DNA of 12,001 nt from Arthrobacter_J sp038199985 (GTDB taxonomy: Bacteria > Actinomycetota > Actinomycetes > Actinomycetales > Micrococcaceae). The translations under genes were made by a program, and so were the position numbers. Location: contig JBBPYK010000036.1 of the NCBI GenBank assembly GCA_038199985.1, positions 1-12,001 on the forward strand, given 5' to 3'. Shown in pieces: positions 1 to 7,004 of this stretch (position 1 is its first letter; each line of letters starts with the position of its first letter). Below the pieces are notes generated by a model. The model worked only from the letters and a program-made list of their open reading frames with translations. It ran no database searches and was not told the origin of the DNA.

Positions 1-1326
1 GAATCTGCGGTGGAACGACGTTGGTTGATGAGTCGTATTGCACCGCATTTGGTCCGTCCGCTGGGATTCATCATTCCGGATAGCTGCAGTGCTCCCCGGC
101 TTGAGGCGGCCGCTGCCGGGCTCGGAGTGCTCATTTACGACTTCCTGCGCAGACTCTCCGGCCTGAGTGGAGCAATACTCCCTCACCCTCAGCTTCTGTC
201 CCGTCACACCGTTGCGGCCATGGCTCCGGCGCTGGATGCAGACCGGATACGTCGCGGAATCCTCTACTGGGACGGGCAGGTAATCGACGACGCCCGCCTT
301 GTCCTCGGCATAGTGCGCACCGCAGCTGGCCTGGGTACTCACGTGATCCGCGACCTCAAAGTGACCGGCCTAACGGCTACCGCAGTGAGCGCGGTCGATA
401 CCCGAACAGCTCAAGCGCTCACGATCCACGGCCGTACGGTGGTGAATGCCACCGGCGTCTGGGCTGCCAAGTTCGAACCCGATCTGACCATCACACCCAG
501 CCGCGGAACGCACCTCGTCGTCCGCTCGGAGCGGCTAGGCAACCCGCACACCGCGCACACCGTCGCCGTCCCCGGTCACTTTGGTCGGTACGTGTTCGTA
601 CTCCCTCAACCCACCGGCGTCGTCTACATCGGACTGACCGACGAAGAGGATCACCATGCGGAAGGGCATCAGCCTGAAGTTCCCGAGCACGACGTCGACT
701 TCCTCCTCAGCGTTGTGAACACCACCCTTTCAGTGCCGCTGACGCGCGACGACGTCGTCGGCTCCTTCGCTGGGCTCCGACCACTGGTGCAATCCACGAA
801 AGAGGACAAACTTCTCGGCACAGCCGATATTTCACGCCGTCACCTGATCCAAGATGTAGCTGGTCGGCCCATCACTGTTGTTGGCGGGAAGCTGACCACG
901 TATAGGCGAATGGCACAGGACGCTGTCGACGTCGTGATCCGTCGGTTGGGTTACGGACGCAATTGCAGCACGCGTACCCTACCGCTGGTGGGAGCCGGAA
1001 ACCTGCACGAGCTCAACGCCATCCAGGCTCCCGCCCGTCTGATTCAGAAATACGGCACAGACGCCGTCAACGTCTGTGCGCTTCAGCGACAGTATCCAGC
1101 ACTAGGACAGCCGCTCTTTGAAGGCACGGACATCACCGGCGCGGAGCTGCTGTTCGGCGTGCTCGCCGAAGGTGCCAGTACCGTCGAGGACCTTCTGGAA
1201 CGCCGGACACGGCTGGCCCTGGTACCCGCCGATGCGGCCAAGGCGCGGCGTATGGCAGCTGAAATCATCACCCTTGCAGGGGGCATTTCCCCTGTTCGGC
1301 CCCTTGGCGGCGGAGTACCGGAATGA
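1..1326 (+). CDS. glpD: Glycerol-3-phosphate dehydrogenase, FAD-dependent, 5'-truncated by window edge
   Basis: Oxidises sn-glycerol 3-phosphate to dihydroxyacetone phosphate with FAD, passing electrons to the respiratory quinone pool at the inner face of the membrane. The frame is open to base 1 (codons E-S-A before a GTG at 10), and the visible start aligns inside the family (APHLVRPLGFIIP segment), so the N-terminal Rossmann GxGxxG part lies outside the window; 441 residues are visible. Counting from the GTG at 10, visible family blocks are YWDGQVIDDARL (86-97), VVNATGVWA (144-152), SRGTHLV (164-170), FAGLRPL (253-259) and the second FAD contact GGKLTTYR (292-299). A C-terminal DAO_C-like helical region ends with VEDLLERRTRLALVPADAAKA (in pieces VEDLLERRTR then LALVP). 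The stop overlaps the next gene as ATGA, so the two are probably translationally coupled. The internal GTG at 10 is not the real start. Identity is confident; which paralogue (glpD1/glpD2) cannot be told. Confidence 0.93.
   Translation, partial: ESAVERRWLMSRIAPHLVRPLGFIIPDSCSAPRLEAAAAGLGVLIYDFLRRLSGLSGAILPHPQLLSRHTVAAMAPALDADRIRRGILYWDGQVIDDARLVLGIVRTAAGLGTHVIRDLKVTGLTATAVSAVDTRTAQALTIHGRTVVNATGVWAAKFEPDLTITPSRGTHLVVRSERLGNPHTAHTVAVPGHFGRYVFVLPQPTGVVYIGLTDEEDHHAEGHQPEVPEHDVDFLLSVVNTTLSVPLTRDDVVGSFAGLRPLVQSTKEDKLLGTADISRRHLIQDVAGRPITVVGGKLTTYRRMAQDAVDVVIRRLGYGRNCSTRTLPLVGAGNLHELNAIQAPARLIQKYGTDAVNVCALQRQYPALGQPLFEGTDITGAELLFGVLAEGASTVEDLLERRTRLALVPADAAKARRMAAEIITLAGGISPVRPLGGGVPE
1312..1315 (+). 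promoter_or_regulatory. Ribosome binding site of the lipid kinase gene
   Basis: GGAG lies 7 nt before the ATG at 1323 and inside the last codons of glpD. It supports the ATG that overlaps the glpD stop over the alternative ATG three codons further in. Confidence 0.55.
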
Positions 1327-2240
1327 CCGCGATGAGGGGCCGAGATGCGTTACTTCTGGTGAACCCGGTATCGGGGAGCGGTCGAGGCCTCAAGCTGTGG
1401 CCAGAGACCGCCAAGGCCCTTCGTGCAGCGGGCTTCACCCTCACGGTCACCATCACCGAGAGTCTCGACGACGCTACCGCTCAGGCCCGCCAAGCTGAAC
1501 AGGGCTCTCTCGTCGCAGTTCTCGGTGGAGACGGTTTCCTCGGAGCAGCCGCAGCTGGAGCGCGCGACTCCGGTGCCATTATCCTCCCCCTCGCTGGTGG
1601 GCGAGGAAACGATACGGTCCGCCGGCTCGGGCTTCCGCTGAACCCGGTAAAAACAGTGCGTGCGCTCACGAAACTCGACGTTAAAGCACTCGATCTCGGT
1701 CTGGTCAACGGGCGAGCATACTTCGGCGTCGCCAATGTTGGATTCGACGGGCTGGCCAACGAGTACGGCAACAATGCCCGGCTGCACCTCGGGCCTTTCG
1801 TCTACCTCTACGGCGGACTCAAGGCCATTCTGGACTGGCGCAACGTGACATTCACAGTCACCACTGATGACCGGACGACGACGTTCTCCGGCTGGTTTGT
1901 CGCCGTCGGGAATGTAGGGCAGTACGGTGGCGGGCTACGGATATGTCCGGAGGCCAAGGCCGACGACGGCCTGCTCGACGTGGTCTCGCTGGGCCGGGCA
2001 GGAGTTCTTTCCATGATCTTCACGTTCCTGCGCTCCTACCGCGGCACCCATCTGAGCCAACGCCACATCAATCTCGACCGAGGATCAAAGGTGACCATAG
2101 CCGCCAATAAAGCGTTGAACGTCTACGCCGACGGCGAGATGGTGTGCGCCCTCCCCGTGTCACTGGAGATAGCACCGAGGGCTGTCAACGTTCTGGTACC
2201 ACCGGAGTCGTGCGCGCTCGGCGCCACTCATCCCGAGTGA
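1323..2240 (+). CDS. Diacylglycerol kinase family lipid kinase (YegS/DgkB-like)
   Basis: A 305-residue protein of the DAGK catalytic fold, which transfers phosphate from ATP to diacylglycerol or a related lipid alcohol at the membrane. It shows NPVSGSG (14-20), the nucleotide-binding GGDG (68-71) and GGRGND (92-97), followed by the C-terminal beta-rich domain with VGNVGQYGGGLRICPEAKADDG, typical of the family (seen here as VGNVGQYGGG then LRICPEAKADDG), and a final YADGE motif that is commonly present near the end of these kinases. The usual GGDGT is GGDGF here, and the usual GTGND is GRGND; as I recall, actinobacterial members often carry GRGND. The start overlaps the glpD stop by 4 nt with its own GGAG site, so both are likely made from one transcript. 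The pairing suggests glycerol phosphate or phospholipid turnover, but the true lipid substrate is not visible from sequence. Confidence 0.86.
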   Translation: MTAMRGRDALLLVNPVSGSGRGLKLWPETAKALRAAGFTLTVTITESLDDATAQARQAEQGSLVAVLGGDGFLGAAAAGARDSGAIILPLAGGRGNDTVRRLGLPLNPVKTVRALTKLDVKALDLGLVNGRAYFGVANVGFDGLANEYGNNARLHLGPFVYLYGGLKAILDWRNVTFTVTTDDRTTTFSGWFVAVGNVGQYGGGLRICPEAKADDGLLDVVSLGRAGVLSMIFTFLRSYRGTHLSQRHINLDRGSKVTIAANKALNVYADGEMVCALPVSLEIAPRAVNVLVPPESCALGATHPE

Positions 2241-2264
2241 TGCCGGCGCCGGTGAGGCTGTTAC

Positions 2265-2906
2265 TTATTGGAACCCGGGGCCCAGGACCACGGCGAGAGG
2301 CCCAACGGCCGCGGAGTCCACCAGTGTCGGGATGCCAAGCAGTGCGCTCAGCGCTTGAGCGTTGGGCAGCTGCTCCGGTCCGTTGTAGTAAATGATCGAC
2401 GCCTGTAGTGGTTGTCCGGCCCAGTTGGTGATGGCTCCAGGGGTCCAGCCATTCGCGCTGATGCGTTGGGCTGCGCTGTTGGCCAGCCCAGGGACCACGG
2501 TCGCATTCATGACCGCGACAGACTGGCTCCTGTCTACTGCGGCGTCAGGCTCAGTGGGTTCAGCACTCTCTTCAACGGCTGGTTCGCTCGTCTCCGGATT
2601 CGCTGAGGGGTCCGCCGTTGGTTCCGCGCTCGCGGGTGCGCTAGCCGATGAACTGGGTGAATCTGTCGCGGCAGGTGAGCTGGCCTGTGACGGAGAGGTT
2701 GGCGCCGTGCTGTCATCACCGGCGTTGAAACCCAGTCTTGGGAGCACAAAGTAGGCCGCGAGGCCTACAAGAAGCGCCAATAGGCCTACCGTGACAATCA
2801 GGCCGAGACCACCGGCACCAGGAGTGACAAGCCGCTCGCGGTGAACGCCCTGCCGGGACGTTGACTCCGGAACCTTATCGAACTCGTCGCGTGGGTATTG
2901 GGTCAT
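2265..2906 (-). CDS. Membrane-anchored LytR_C-domain protein (VirR/Rv0431-like)
   Basis: A 213-residue protein with a short cytoplasmic N-terminus (1-33), one transmembrane helix (about 34-55, rich in G, L, V), a long low-complexity Ser/Pro/Ala/Thr/Glu linker (about 62-125), and a LytR_C domain (about 128-212: VAVMNATVVPGLA, NGWTPGAITNWAG, ASIIYYNGPEQLPNA, PLAVVLGPGF). The topology predicts a cell-wall-exposed C-terminal domain; LytR_C domains are also found at the end of LytR-CpsA-Psr wall-polymer ligases, but the ligase domain is absent here. It follows a DUF3263 gene after 33 bp, the order of Mycobacterium tuberculosis Rv0430-Rv0431, where Rv0431 (VirR) affects vesicle release and envelope integrity. 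Start is ATG with AAGGA 11 nt upstream. It converges on the lipid kinase gene with a 24-bp gap that shows no good terminator. Family and topology are secure; a VirR-like role is inference from synteny. Confidence 0.85.
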   Translation of the reverse strand: MTQYPRDEFDKVPESTSRQGVHRERLVTPGAGGLGLIVTVGLLALLVGLAAYFVLPRLGFNAGDDSTAPTSPSQASSPAATDSPSSSASAPASAEPTADPSANPETSEPAVEESAEPTEPDAAVDRSQSVAVMNATVVPGLANSAAQRISANGWTPGAITNWAGQPLQASIIYYNGPEQLPNAQALSALLGIPTLVDSAAVGPLAVVLGPGFQ

Positions 2907-2939
2907 GTCCTGCAGGGTCCTTACGGCGTTGACTGAAGA

Positions 2940-3239
2940 TTAAGCTTCGTTACCCAACCGCCGGGCCGTTCTGGCGCGCTGCCGGGTTGTTCGTAGTCTA
3001 CGCAATCTCTTGACCAACATGGGGTCATGGGCCAGCGCGTCCTCTGTATCGATGAGGGCGTTGAGGATTTGGTAGTAGCGCGTAGCGGAGAGATCAAACA
3101 GTTCACGAATGGCTTGTTCTTTGGCCCCAGCGTATTTCCACCACTGCCGCTCCAGGGCTAGCATCTGCTGGTCACGGGCGCTCAACGGGCTCTGTGGGTC
3201 AACGGCATCTTCATGGACGATTGCCTCGGGCTGGGCCAT
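2940..3239 (-). CDS. DUF3263 protein, small helix-turn-helix-like (Rv0430-like)
   Basis: A 99-residue basic protein of the actinobacterial DUF3263 family. Conserved blocks: LSARDQQMLALERQWWKYAG (19-38), KEQAIRELFDLSATRYYQIL (40-59), and a basic tail DPMLVKRLRRLRTTRQRARTA (72 onward). The central segment resembles a helix-turn-helix and the arginine-rich tail could touch nucleic acid, so a DNA-binding role is plausible but not proven. I chose the ATG at 3239 rather than the longer frame starting at 3326, because homologous sequence begins just after M-A-Q-P, the upstream extension is unlike the family, and it would run through the palindrome at 3300-3337. A weak GGGAAG lies about 11 nt upstream. 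It is first in a likely two-gene unit with the LytR_C gene and is divergent from ung. Confidence 0.85.
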   Translation of the reverse strand: MAQPEAIVHEDAVDPQSPLSARDQQMLALERQWWKYAGAKEQAIRELFDLSATRYYQILNALIDTEDALAHDPMLVKRLRRLRTTRQRARTARRLGNEA

Positions 3240-3299
3240 GGTGCACCGCGCTTCCCTGTAGTAAATAAACCTTTTGTGAACAATCTGTTCCGCTTCCAT

Positions 3300-3337
3300 G
3301 GTAATCGTGAATGACAGACGTGTCATTTACGATTACC
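3300..3337. promoter_or_regulatory. 38-bp near-perfect palindrome, probable operator between DUF3263 and ung
   Basis: Left arm 3300-3315 (GGTAATCGTGAATGAC) and right arm 3322-3337 (GTCATTTACGATTACC) are reverse complements with one mismatch; the core is TGACA-GACG-TGTCA, adding another pair inside. It sits 61-98 bp upstream of the DUF3263 start and 53-90 bp upstream of the ung start. The right arm holds TACGAT (3328-3333), a fair -10 hexamer for ung, so a bound protein would cover that promoter. The ATGACA-n4-TGTCAT style resembles TetR-family operators, but no TetR gene is in the window. A transcript hairpin is the alternative; there is no T-run, so it is not a standard terminator. Confidence 0.6.
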
Positions 3338-3381
3338 TCAACGTGGGCGCGTTTCGCGGTATCCGACAGGAGTCAGCCAAG

Positions 3382-3393
3382 ATGGAGAGGTGA
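3382..3393 (+). other. Minimal upstream ORF (M-E-R-stop) overlapping the ung start
   Basis: ATG GAG AGG TGA reads out of frame with ung, and its TGA overlaps the ung GTG by two bases. AGGAG at 3368-3372 is spaced 9 nt from this ATG, which is ideal, but 17 nt from the GTG. This could give stop-start coupling, or it could be a chance consequence of the purine-rich GGAGAGG before the GTG. Confidence 0.3.
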
Positions 3394-4142
3394 ACTCCGA
3401 TGAAGCACTTTTCACCCTTCCTCATAAGGAAGCTGCGCCCCTGCGCTTCGCGTCCCCAGCGTCGGTCGACGACGTCGTTGGACCCGGGTGGGCAAAGCCC
3501 ATGGCGGCCGCGGAACCTCAGCTGCATGAACTCGCCGCGTTTCTTCTGAGCGAGCGAGACGCCGACCGGTCGTTCCTGCCGTCGTCGGAAAATATTCTCC
3601 GCGCCTTTCAGCAGCCGCTGAATCAGGTCCGTGTTCTCATTGTGGGCCAGGACCCTTACCCCACACCGGGGCATTCGGTGGGACTCGCTTTTGCTGTCAA
3701 CAAGGGGGTGCGCCCCTTGCCGCGAAGCCTGAACAATATTTACCGCGAGTTGGCAGCGGATGTCGGTATCACGACGGCGCCGCACGGTGATCTTTCGGCG
3801 TGGACGCGGCAGGGGGTACTTCTACTCAATCGCTGCCTCACCGTTAGTGTGGGCGACGCCGGTTCACACAGAAACCGAGGCTGGGAAAACGTGACAGATC
3901 TGGCCGTACGTGCGCTGACAACAAGCCGACGTCGGACTGGTCAGCCGATGGCCGCGATTCTCTGGGGCCGCGACGCACAGAAGCTGGCACCCCTCCTTGA
4001 AGATATTCCTCGCGTAGAGTCTGCCCATCCGAGTCCGTTGTCTGCTGCACGCGGATTCTTTGGGTCGCGGCCGTTCAGCCGAGTCAACGAAATGCTGACC
4101 GCGCAAGGCGGGGACCCCGTGGACTGGCGATTGGATCCATAA
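3390..4142 (+). CDS. ung: Uracil-DNA glycosylase, family 1
   Basis: Removes uracil from DNA to start base-excision repair, in the cytoplasm. The 250-residue protein has the full family 1 signature: GQDPYP (86-91) with the water-activating Asp88, GLAFAV (98-103), LLLNRCLTV (144-152) with the uracil-reading Asn147, ILWGRDAQ (190-197), and the DNA-intercalation loop HPSPLSAARGFFGSRPFSR (213-231) with catalytic His213. The Pro after GQDPY is usual in actinobacterial Ung, where enterobacterial enzymes have His. The GTG at 3390 is the only sensible start: the next ATG (residue 38) would cut into the conserved VGPGWAKP region. The gene is divergent from DUF3263 and convergent with thrE, 16 bp away. 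A four-codon open frame (ATG at 3382) overlaps the start, see findings. Confidence 0.95.
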   Translation: MNSDEALFTLPHKEAAPLRFASPASVDDVVGPGWAKPMAAAEPQLHELAAFLLSERDADRSFLPSSENILRAFQQPLNQVRVLIVGQDPYPTPGHSVGLAFAVNKGVRPLPRSLNNIYRELAADVGITTAPHGDLSAWTRQGVLLLNRCLTVSVGDAGSHRNRGWENVTDLAVRALTTSRRRTGQPMAAILWGRDAQKLAPLLEDIPRVESAHPSPLSAARGFFGSRPFSRVNEMLTAQGGDPVDWRLDP

Positions 4143-4154
4143 CGGATCTCCGTT
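4141..4154. terminator. Weak hairpin between convergent ung and thrE
   Basis: AACGG-atct-CCGTT can form a 5-bp stem with a 4-nt loop, beginning in the ung stop codon and ending 4 nt before the thrE stop. It has no T-run on either strand and is short, so it is at best a weak shared terminator. Confidence 0.22.
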
Positions 4155-4158
4155 CCCA

Positions 4159-5847
4159 CTAGCGGCGTCTGTTGCTCCGGCGTTCGTTACTGCTCAGACC
4201 GCGGGTGAAGGGTCTGGCCAAGTTATCGCCAAGAACCACCCCGCCAGCAATCGCCAAAATGATCGTCAAAGCATTGAACAGCCCAACAGCACCGCTGGTC
4301 ATGATCTCTGATTCCACGCTCAGGTCATACATGGAGCGGAAAATGGTCAGACCGGGGTAAAGGAACATGACGGCTGGGACCGCAACAACCAGCTGGGGTG
4401 CACCAAGTTTGAGAGACACGACCCTGGCGAGCATTCCAATGAAGATGGCGGCCACAGCCGGAGCCAAACGGTAGCCAAAGCCTAGGGTGAGTACCCAGTA
4501 GTACAGCAGATAGCCAGCCACACCAACCAACGACGTCGGCAGAACCAGTTTCACGTCCGTTTGTTCCGCTATACAAATCATTGCCACCGCTATGAACACC
4601 AGAACCACCACTACGGGCAGCGGATAGATAGACCCCTGCGAGACAATGACGTCCAGCTGCTCGACGCCCAGCATGAGGCCAACCACTAGGGCGACGGCGA
4701 TACCGGCAACAATGCCCGCGAAGACAAAGAACGCGGACAGGTATCTCCCCCCGGCTGTGACAGGGAAACCATTGATCGCGTCCTGAGTGGCCGATACAAG
4801 ACGCCCAGTTGGCAAGAGCAGGAGTATTCCAGCGGAAACCACGAGTGCGGGCGCAATGTCCACTTGTAGCCACCAGAAACCCATGGCGGTGAACGTCACG
4901 AGCGCCGCAGACGTGGCTACCGCAAAGAACTCGGGAACACGCCATTTGCCAAGCGTCCGGGACACGAGGTCCACAGCCATGCAGATACCGAAGCCGATCA
5001 GTGAACCCAGCGGCCCCCCGCCGATAAACGCCACGATGGCCGCGGCAAAGATGCCGAACGCGGCTGTCACCATCCATCGTGCAAATGGTTTGGTGCGGGT
5101 GGTAATCTCTTCGAGTTTTTCAGCGGCCTCGACACGCGTGAGGCCGCCATCGACGATGTCCGTTACCAACTGATGGATCTGTGTCAGGCCTGCGTAATTG
5201 TTGGTCCATGATCTGACAACGCGCAGGACAGACGTCGGCGTGTGGTCTTTGGGCGAGTAATTCAGCACCACGGACTGGTTGGTGATGTCGACTTCTATAC
5301 TGTCGAGACCAAACGCCGCCGTCACGGCGATGATACTGGTCTCCACCTCCAGGGCGCCGGCGCCATATCGGAACATGGTTTCGGCCAGGCCGAGCGCGAA
5401 GTCTAGGGTCTTGCGCGCGCTGGCATCGGGTCCAGTGCGTGCCATCAAGGGGTTGGAGTACGGGCTTCCCGCGAGCCGCTCTACGATGCTCATCGCCTGC
5501 GTTGGCGGAGACTCACCCTGAACTAGTTTGCGCAGCATTCGTCGTGACGCCATTTGCGATTTGTCTGACTTGACCGCGTGTGGGGTGATAGGCAGTGCGT
5601 CCGTTGGCAACGTCCGCGCAGCTTTGCCCGACTTTGCCGACTTCAGCGGCTTGGACTGCTTGCGAGATGGCTTCCGCTGCTCAGAGTGTTGCTGATCGGG
5701 TTTCTGAGCACTGGCCGGCTCACGCTTGGGTTTCGGCTGCTCAGCTTCCCCAGCTCTGGGGGGCGCCGGCACCCGCGGGATGAGGCCTGCATTGGGCTGG
5801 CTGTCCGTCGCAGGGCGTTCCTGATTATTTTCTGTTTCGTTGTTCAC
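4159..5847 (-). CDS. thrE: Threonine/serine exporter, fused ThrE family
   Basis: A 562-residue membrane carrier of the ThrE family, which in Corynebacterium exports threonine and serine using the proton gradient. Residues 1-110 are hydrophilic, Pro/Gln/Lys/Arg-rich and look disordered. A soluble domain follows (about 145-250, with YGAGALEVETSIIAV at 161-175). About ten membrane segments occupy 257-545, covering both halves (ThrE and ThrE_2), with LLLPTGRLVSATQDAINGF (343-361) in the first half and APQLVVAVPAVMFLYPGLTI (483-502) in the second. The GTG at 5847 is preferred: AGAGGTG lies just upstream, whereas the longer ATG at 5940 would overlap the preceding gene by 47 bp and add family-unlike residues. 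It lies 46 bp after a FemX-like gene on the same strand, probably as the third gene of an operon. The family is secure; the substrate is by homology. Confidence 0.88.
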   Translation of the reverse strand: MNNETENNQERPATDSQPNAGLIPRVPAPPRAGEAEQPKPKREPASAQKPDQQHSEQRKPSRKQSKPLKSAKSGKAARTLPTDALPITPHAVKSDKSQMASRRMLRKLVQGESPPTQAMSIVERLAGSPYSNPLMARTGPDASARKTLDFALGLAETMFRYGAGALEVETSIIAVTAAFGLDSIEVDITNQSVVLNYSPKDHTPTSVLRVVRSWTNNYAGLTQIHQLVTDIVDGGLTRVEAAEKLEEITTRTKPFARWMVTAAFGIFAAAIVAFIGGGPLGSLIGFGICMAVDLVSRTLGKWRVPEFFAVATSAALVTFTAMGFWWLQVDIAPALVVSAGILLLLPTGRLVSATQDAINGFPVTAGGRYLSAFFVFAGIVAGIAVALVVGLMLGVEQLDVIVSQGSIYPLPVVVVLVFIAVAMICIAEQTDVKLVLPTSLVGVAGYLLYYWVLTLGFGYRLAPAVAAIFIGMLARVVSLKLGAPQLVVAVPAVMFLYPGLTIFRSMYDLSVESEIMTSGAVGLFNALTIILAIAGGVVLGDNLARPFTRGLSSNERRSNRRR

Positions 5848-5893
5848 AGGATCACCTCTTCCGGTCGGCCAGCCTTTCGACGGCCCGTGTCTG

Positions 5894-6967
5894 TCAGTAA
5901 AATGGTTGCTGGTATTTACGCCAGTAAAGTTGTCTGGCAATTCGCTCGCCCACGCTATTCCACAAACGGTACTTCACCGGACTGAGCACCAGGTCATAGC
6001 AGCCTGCGAAGTCAGTCACACTTTTGGTGAAGCTCGTCTTGAACAGGCCCATGCCGTGATGGGGATGTGACTTGTCTTTCAAATCGTCGGCCGGGGGCGT
6101 GCCACAGAAATCGTATTCTGTGATGCCTTCGGCCTTGAGCTGGTTGATCGCTGTCCACTGGAGCAGGTGCGAATCACCGTACTGGTTTCGGTTGGGTACG
6201 GACCCGCCATCCTTGTAGGTTCCCTTGTTTCCGTACTTGACGACGAACGCCCCCACCGAGGGTTTTCCGTCCTCGTAGACGAATAGGAATCGGCCAAGAC
6301 CGGCTAGAAGGAACTTCTCCCAGAAACTCTTGTAGTACTCATAGGGTCTGGGTGTGGCGGCGAGTTTGCCTTGCTGTGCGGAGCAAATCATGGAGTACAT
6401 CGCCTGGAAGGTTTCCTCACTGCCATCCACGTTCCGTACCTCAACACCTTCCCTGAGTGCCCGGCGGATGGCATTGCGGCCACGTGAATGCAGGGTGCGC
6501 AGCAACGGGTTCTCGTCCAGACTCACATCGAGAATGGCGGTGCTGTCGTTGACCTGAATGTTGTAGGACTTAACCAGCCCGCGCGCTGTCCACTGTTCGC
6601 GGACACCGACGGAGTCGAAGACGTCGGGTTCTATTTTGATGGCGAACACTCCGAGCCGGTCACGACGAACCAGTCCAGCCACCGCTTCGACCATGTCCGG
6701 GATGTCCTCGCCGGAGGCCGTGTCTGGCCCCTTGATCATGTACCAGAACTTGCCGAGGCCTGGAAAACTCTTCTCAAGTACGGGGTTGTAAGAAGTTACC
6801 CCTTCGCCCTCGATCACCAGGTAAACGGGCGTCCAGCCCTGCTCCTGCTTGACCTCAAGGAACGGCTGCGACTGCATCATGTTGCCGCCATTGGGGTTGG
6901 CAATGACGTGCTCGTCCCAGGCGGCGATCTCCTGCGCCGAGGCGTGACGTGCTTCGAAACGAGCCAA
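5894..6967 (-). CDS. FemX/FemAB-like peptidoglycan bridge aminoacyltransferase (second copy)
   Basis: A 357-residue member of the FemABX family, non-ribosomal transferases that take an amino acid from aminoacyl-tRNA and attach it to the lysine side chain of lipid II or to a growing bridge, at the cytoplasmic face of the membrane. Two GNAT-like halves are visible, with family blocks WDEHVIANPNGGNMMQS (17-33), RGRNAIRRALREGVEV (162-177), YKDGGS (251-256), LLQWTAINQLKAEGITEYDF (268-287) and GMGLFKTSF (305-313; Lys310 is in the conserved C-terminal F-K motif). There is no long coiled-coil insertion as in staphylococcal FemA. The start appears to be TTG, with GGGGG about 8 nt upstream; an in-frame TGA just upstream rules out a longer form, and no ATG lies near. 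It follows its paralogue by 37 bp and precedes thrE by 46 bp. Which amino acid it adds is not readable from sequence. Confidence 0.87.
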   Translation of the reverse strand: MARFEARHASAQEIAAWDEHVIANPNGGNMMQSQPFLEVKQEQGWTPVYLVIEGEGVTSYNPVLEKSFPGLGKFWYMIKGPDTASGEDIPDMVEAVAGLVRRDRLGVFAIKIEPDVFDSVGVREQWTARGLVKSYNIQVNDSTAILDVSLDENPLLRTLHSRGRNAIRRALREGVEVRNVDGSEETFQAMYSMICSAQQGKLAATPRPYEYYKSFWEKFLLAGLGRFLFVYEDGKPSVGAFVVKYGNKGTYKDGGSVPNRNQYGDSHLLQWTAINQLKAEGITEYDFCGTPPADDLKDKSHPHHGMGLFKTSFTKSVTDFAGCYDLVLSPVKYRLWNSVGERIARQLYWRKYQQPFY

Positions 6968-7004
6968 AGCGGGCCCCCATCAGTCAGTGGTGGTGAACGG
7001 TGGT

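Noticed and set aside
1350..1787. 145-codon minus-strand frame opposite the lipid kinase
   Set aside because: Antisense to the conserved GGDG and GRGND region; no support of its own.
2241..2264. CCGGCGCCGG palindrome as a terminator between the lipid kinase and LytR_C genes
   Set aside because: It has no loop and no T-run; a GC-rich self-complementary 10-mer is expected by chance in this DNA.
2392..2754. 120-codon plus-strand frame opposite the LytR_C gene
   Set aside because: Antisense to the Ser/Pro/Ala linker; its hydrophobic look is a by-product of the repetitive codons there.
3240..3326. Upstream extension of DUF3263 to a start at 3326
   Set aside because: It would translate the palindrome and an unrelated 29-residue stretch; homology begins after the ATG at 3239.
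4325..5077. 250-codon minus-strand frame inside thrE
   Set aside because: Out-of-frame shadow; rich in Cys, Trp, Arg and Gly, while the thrE frame has continuous membrane helices and family motifs.
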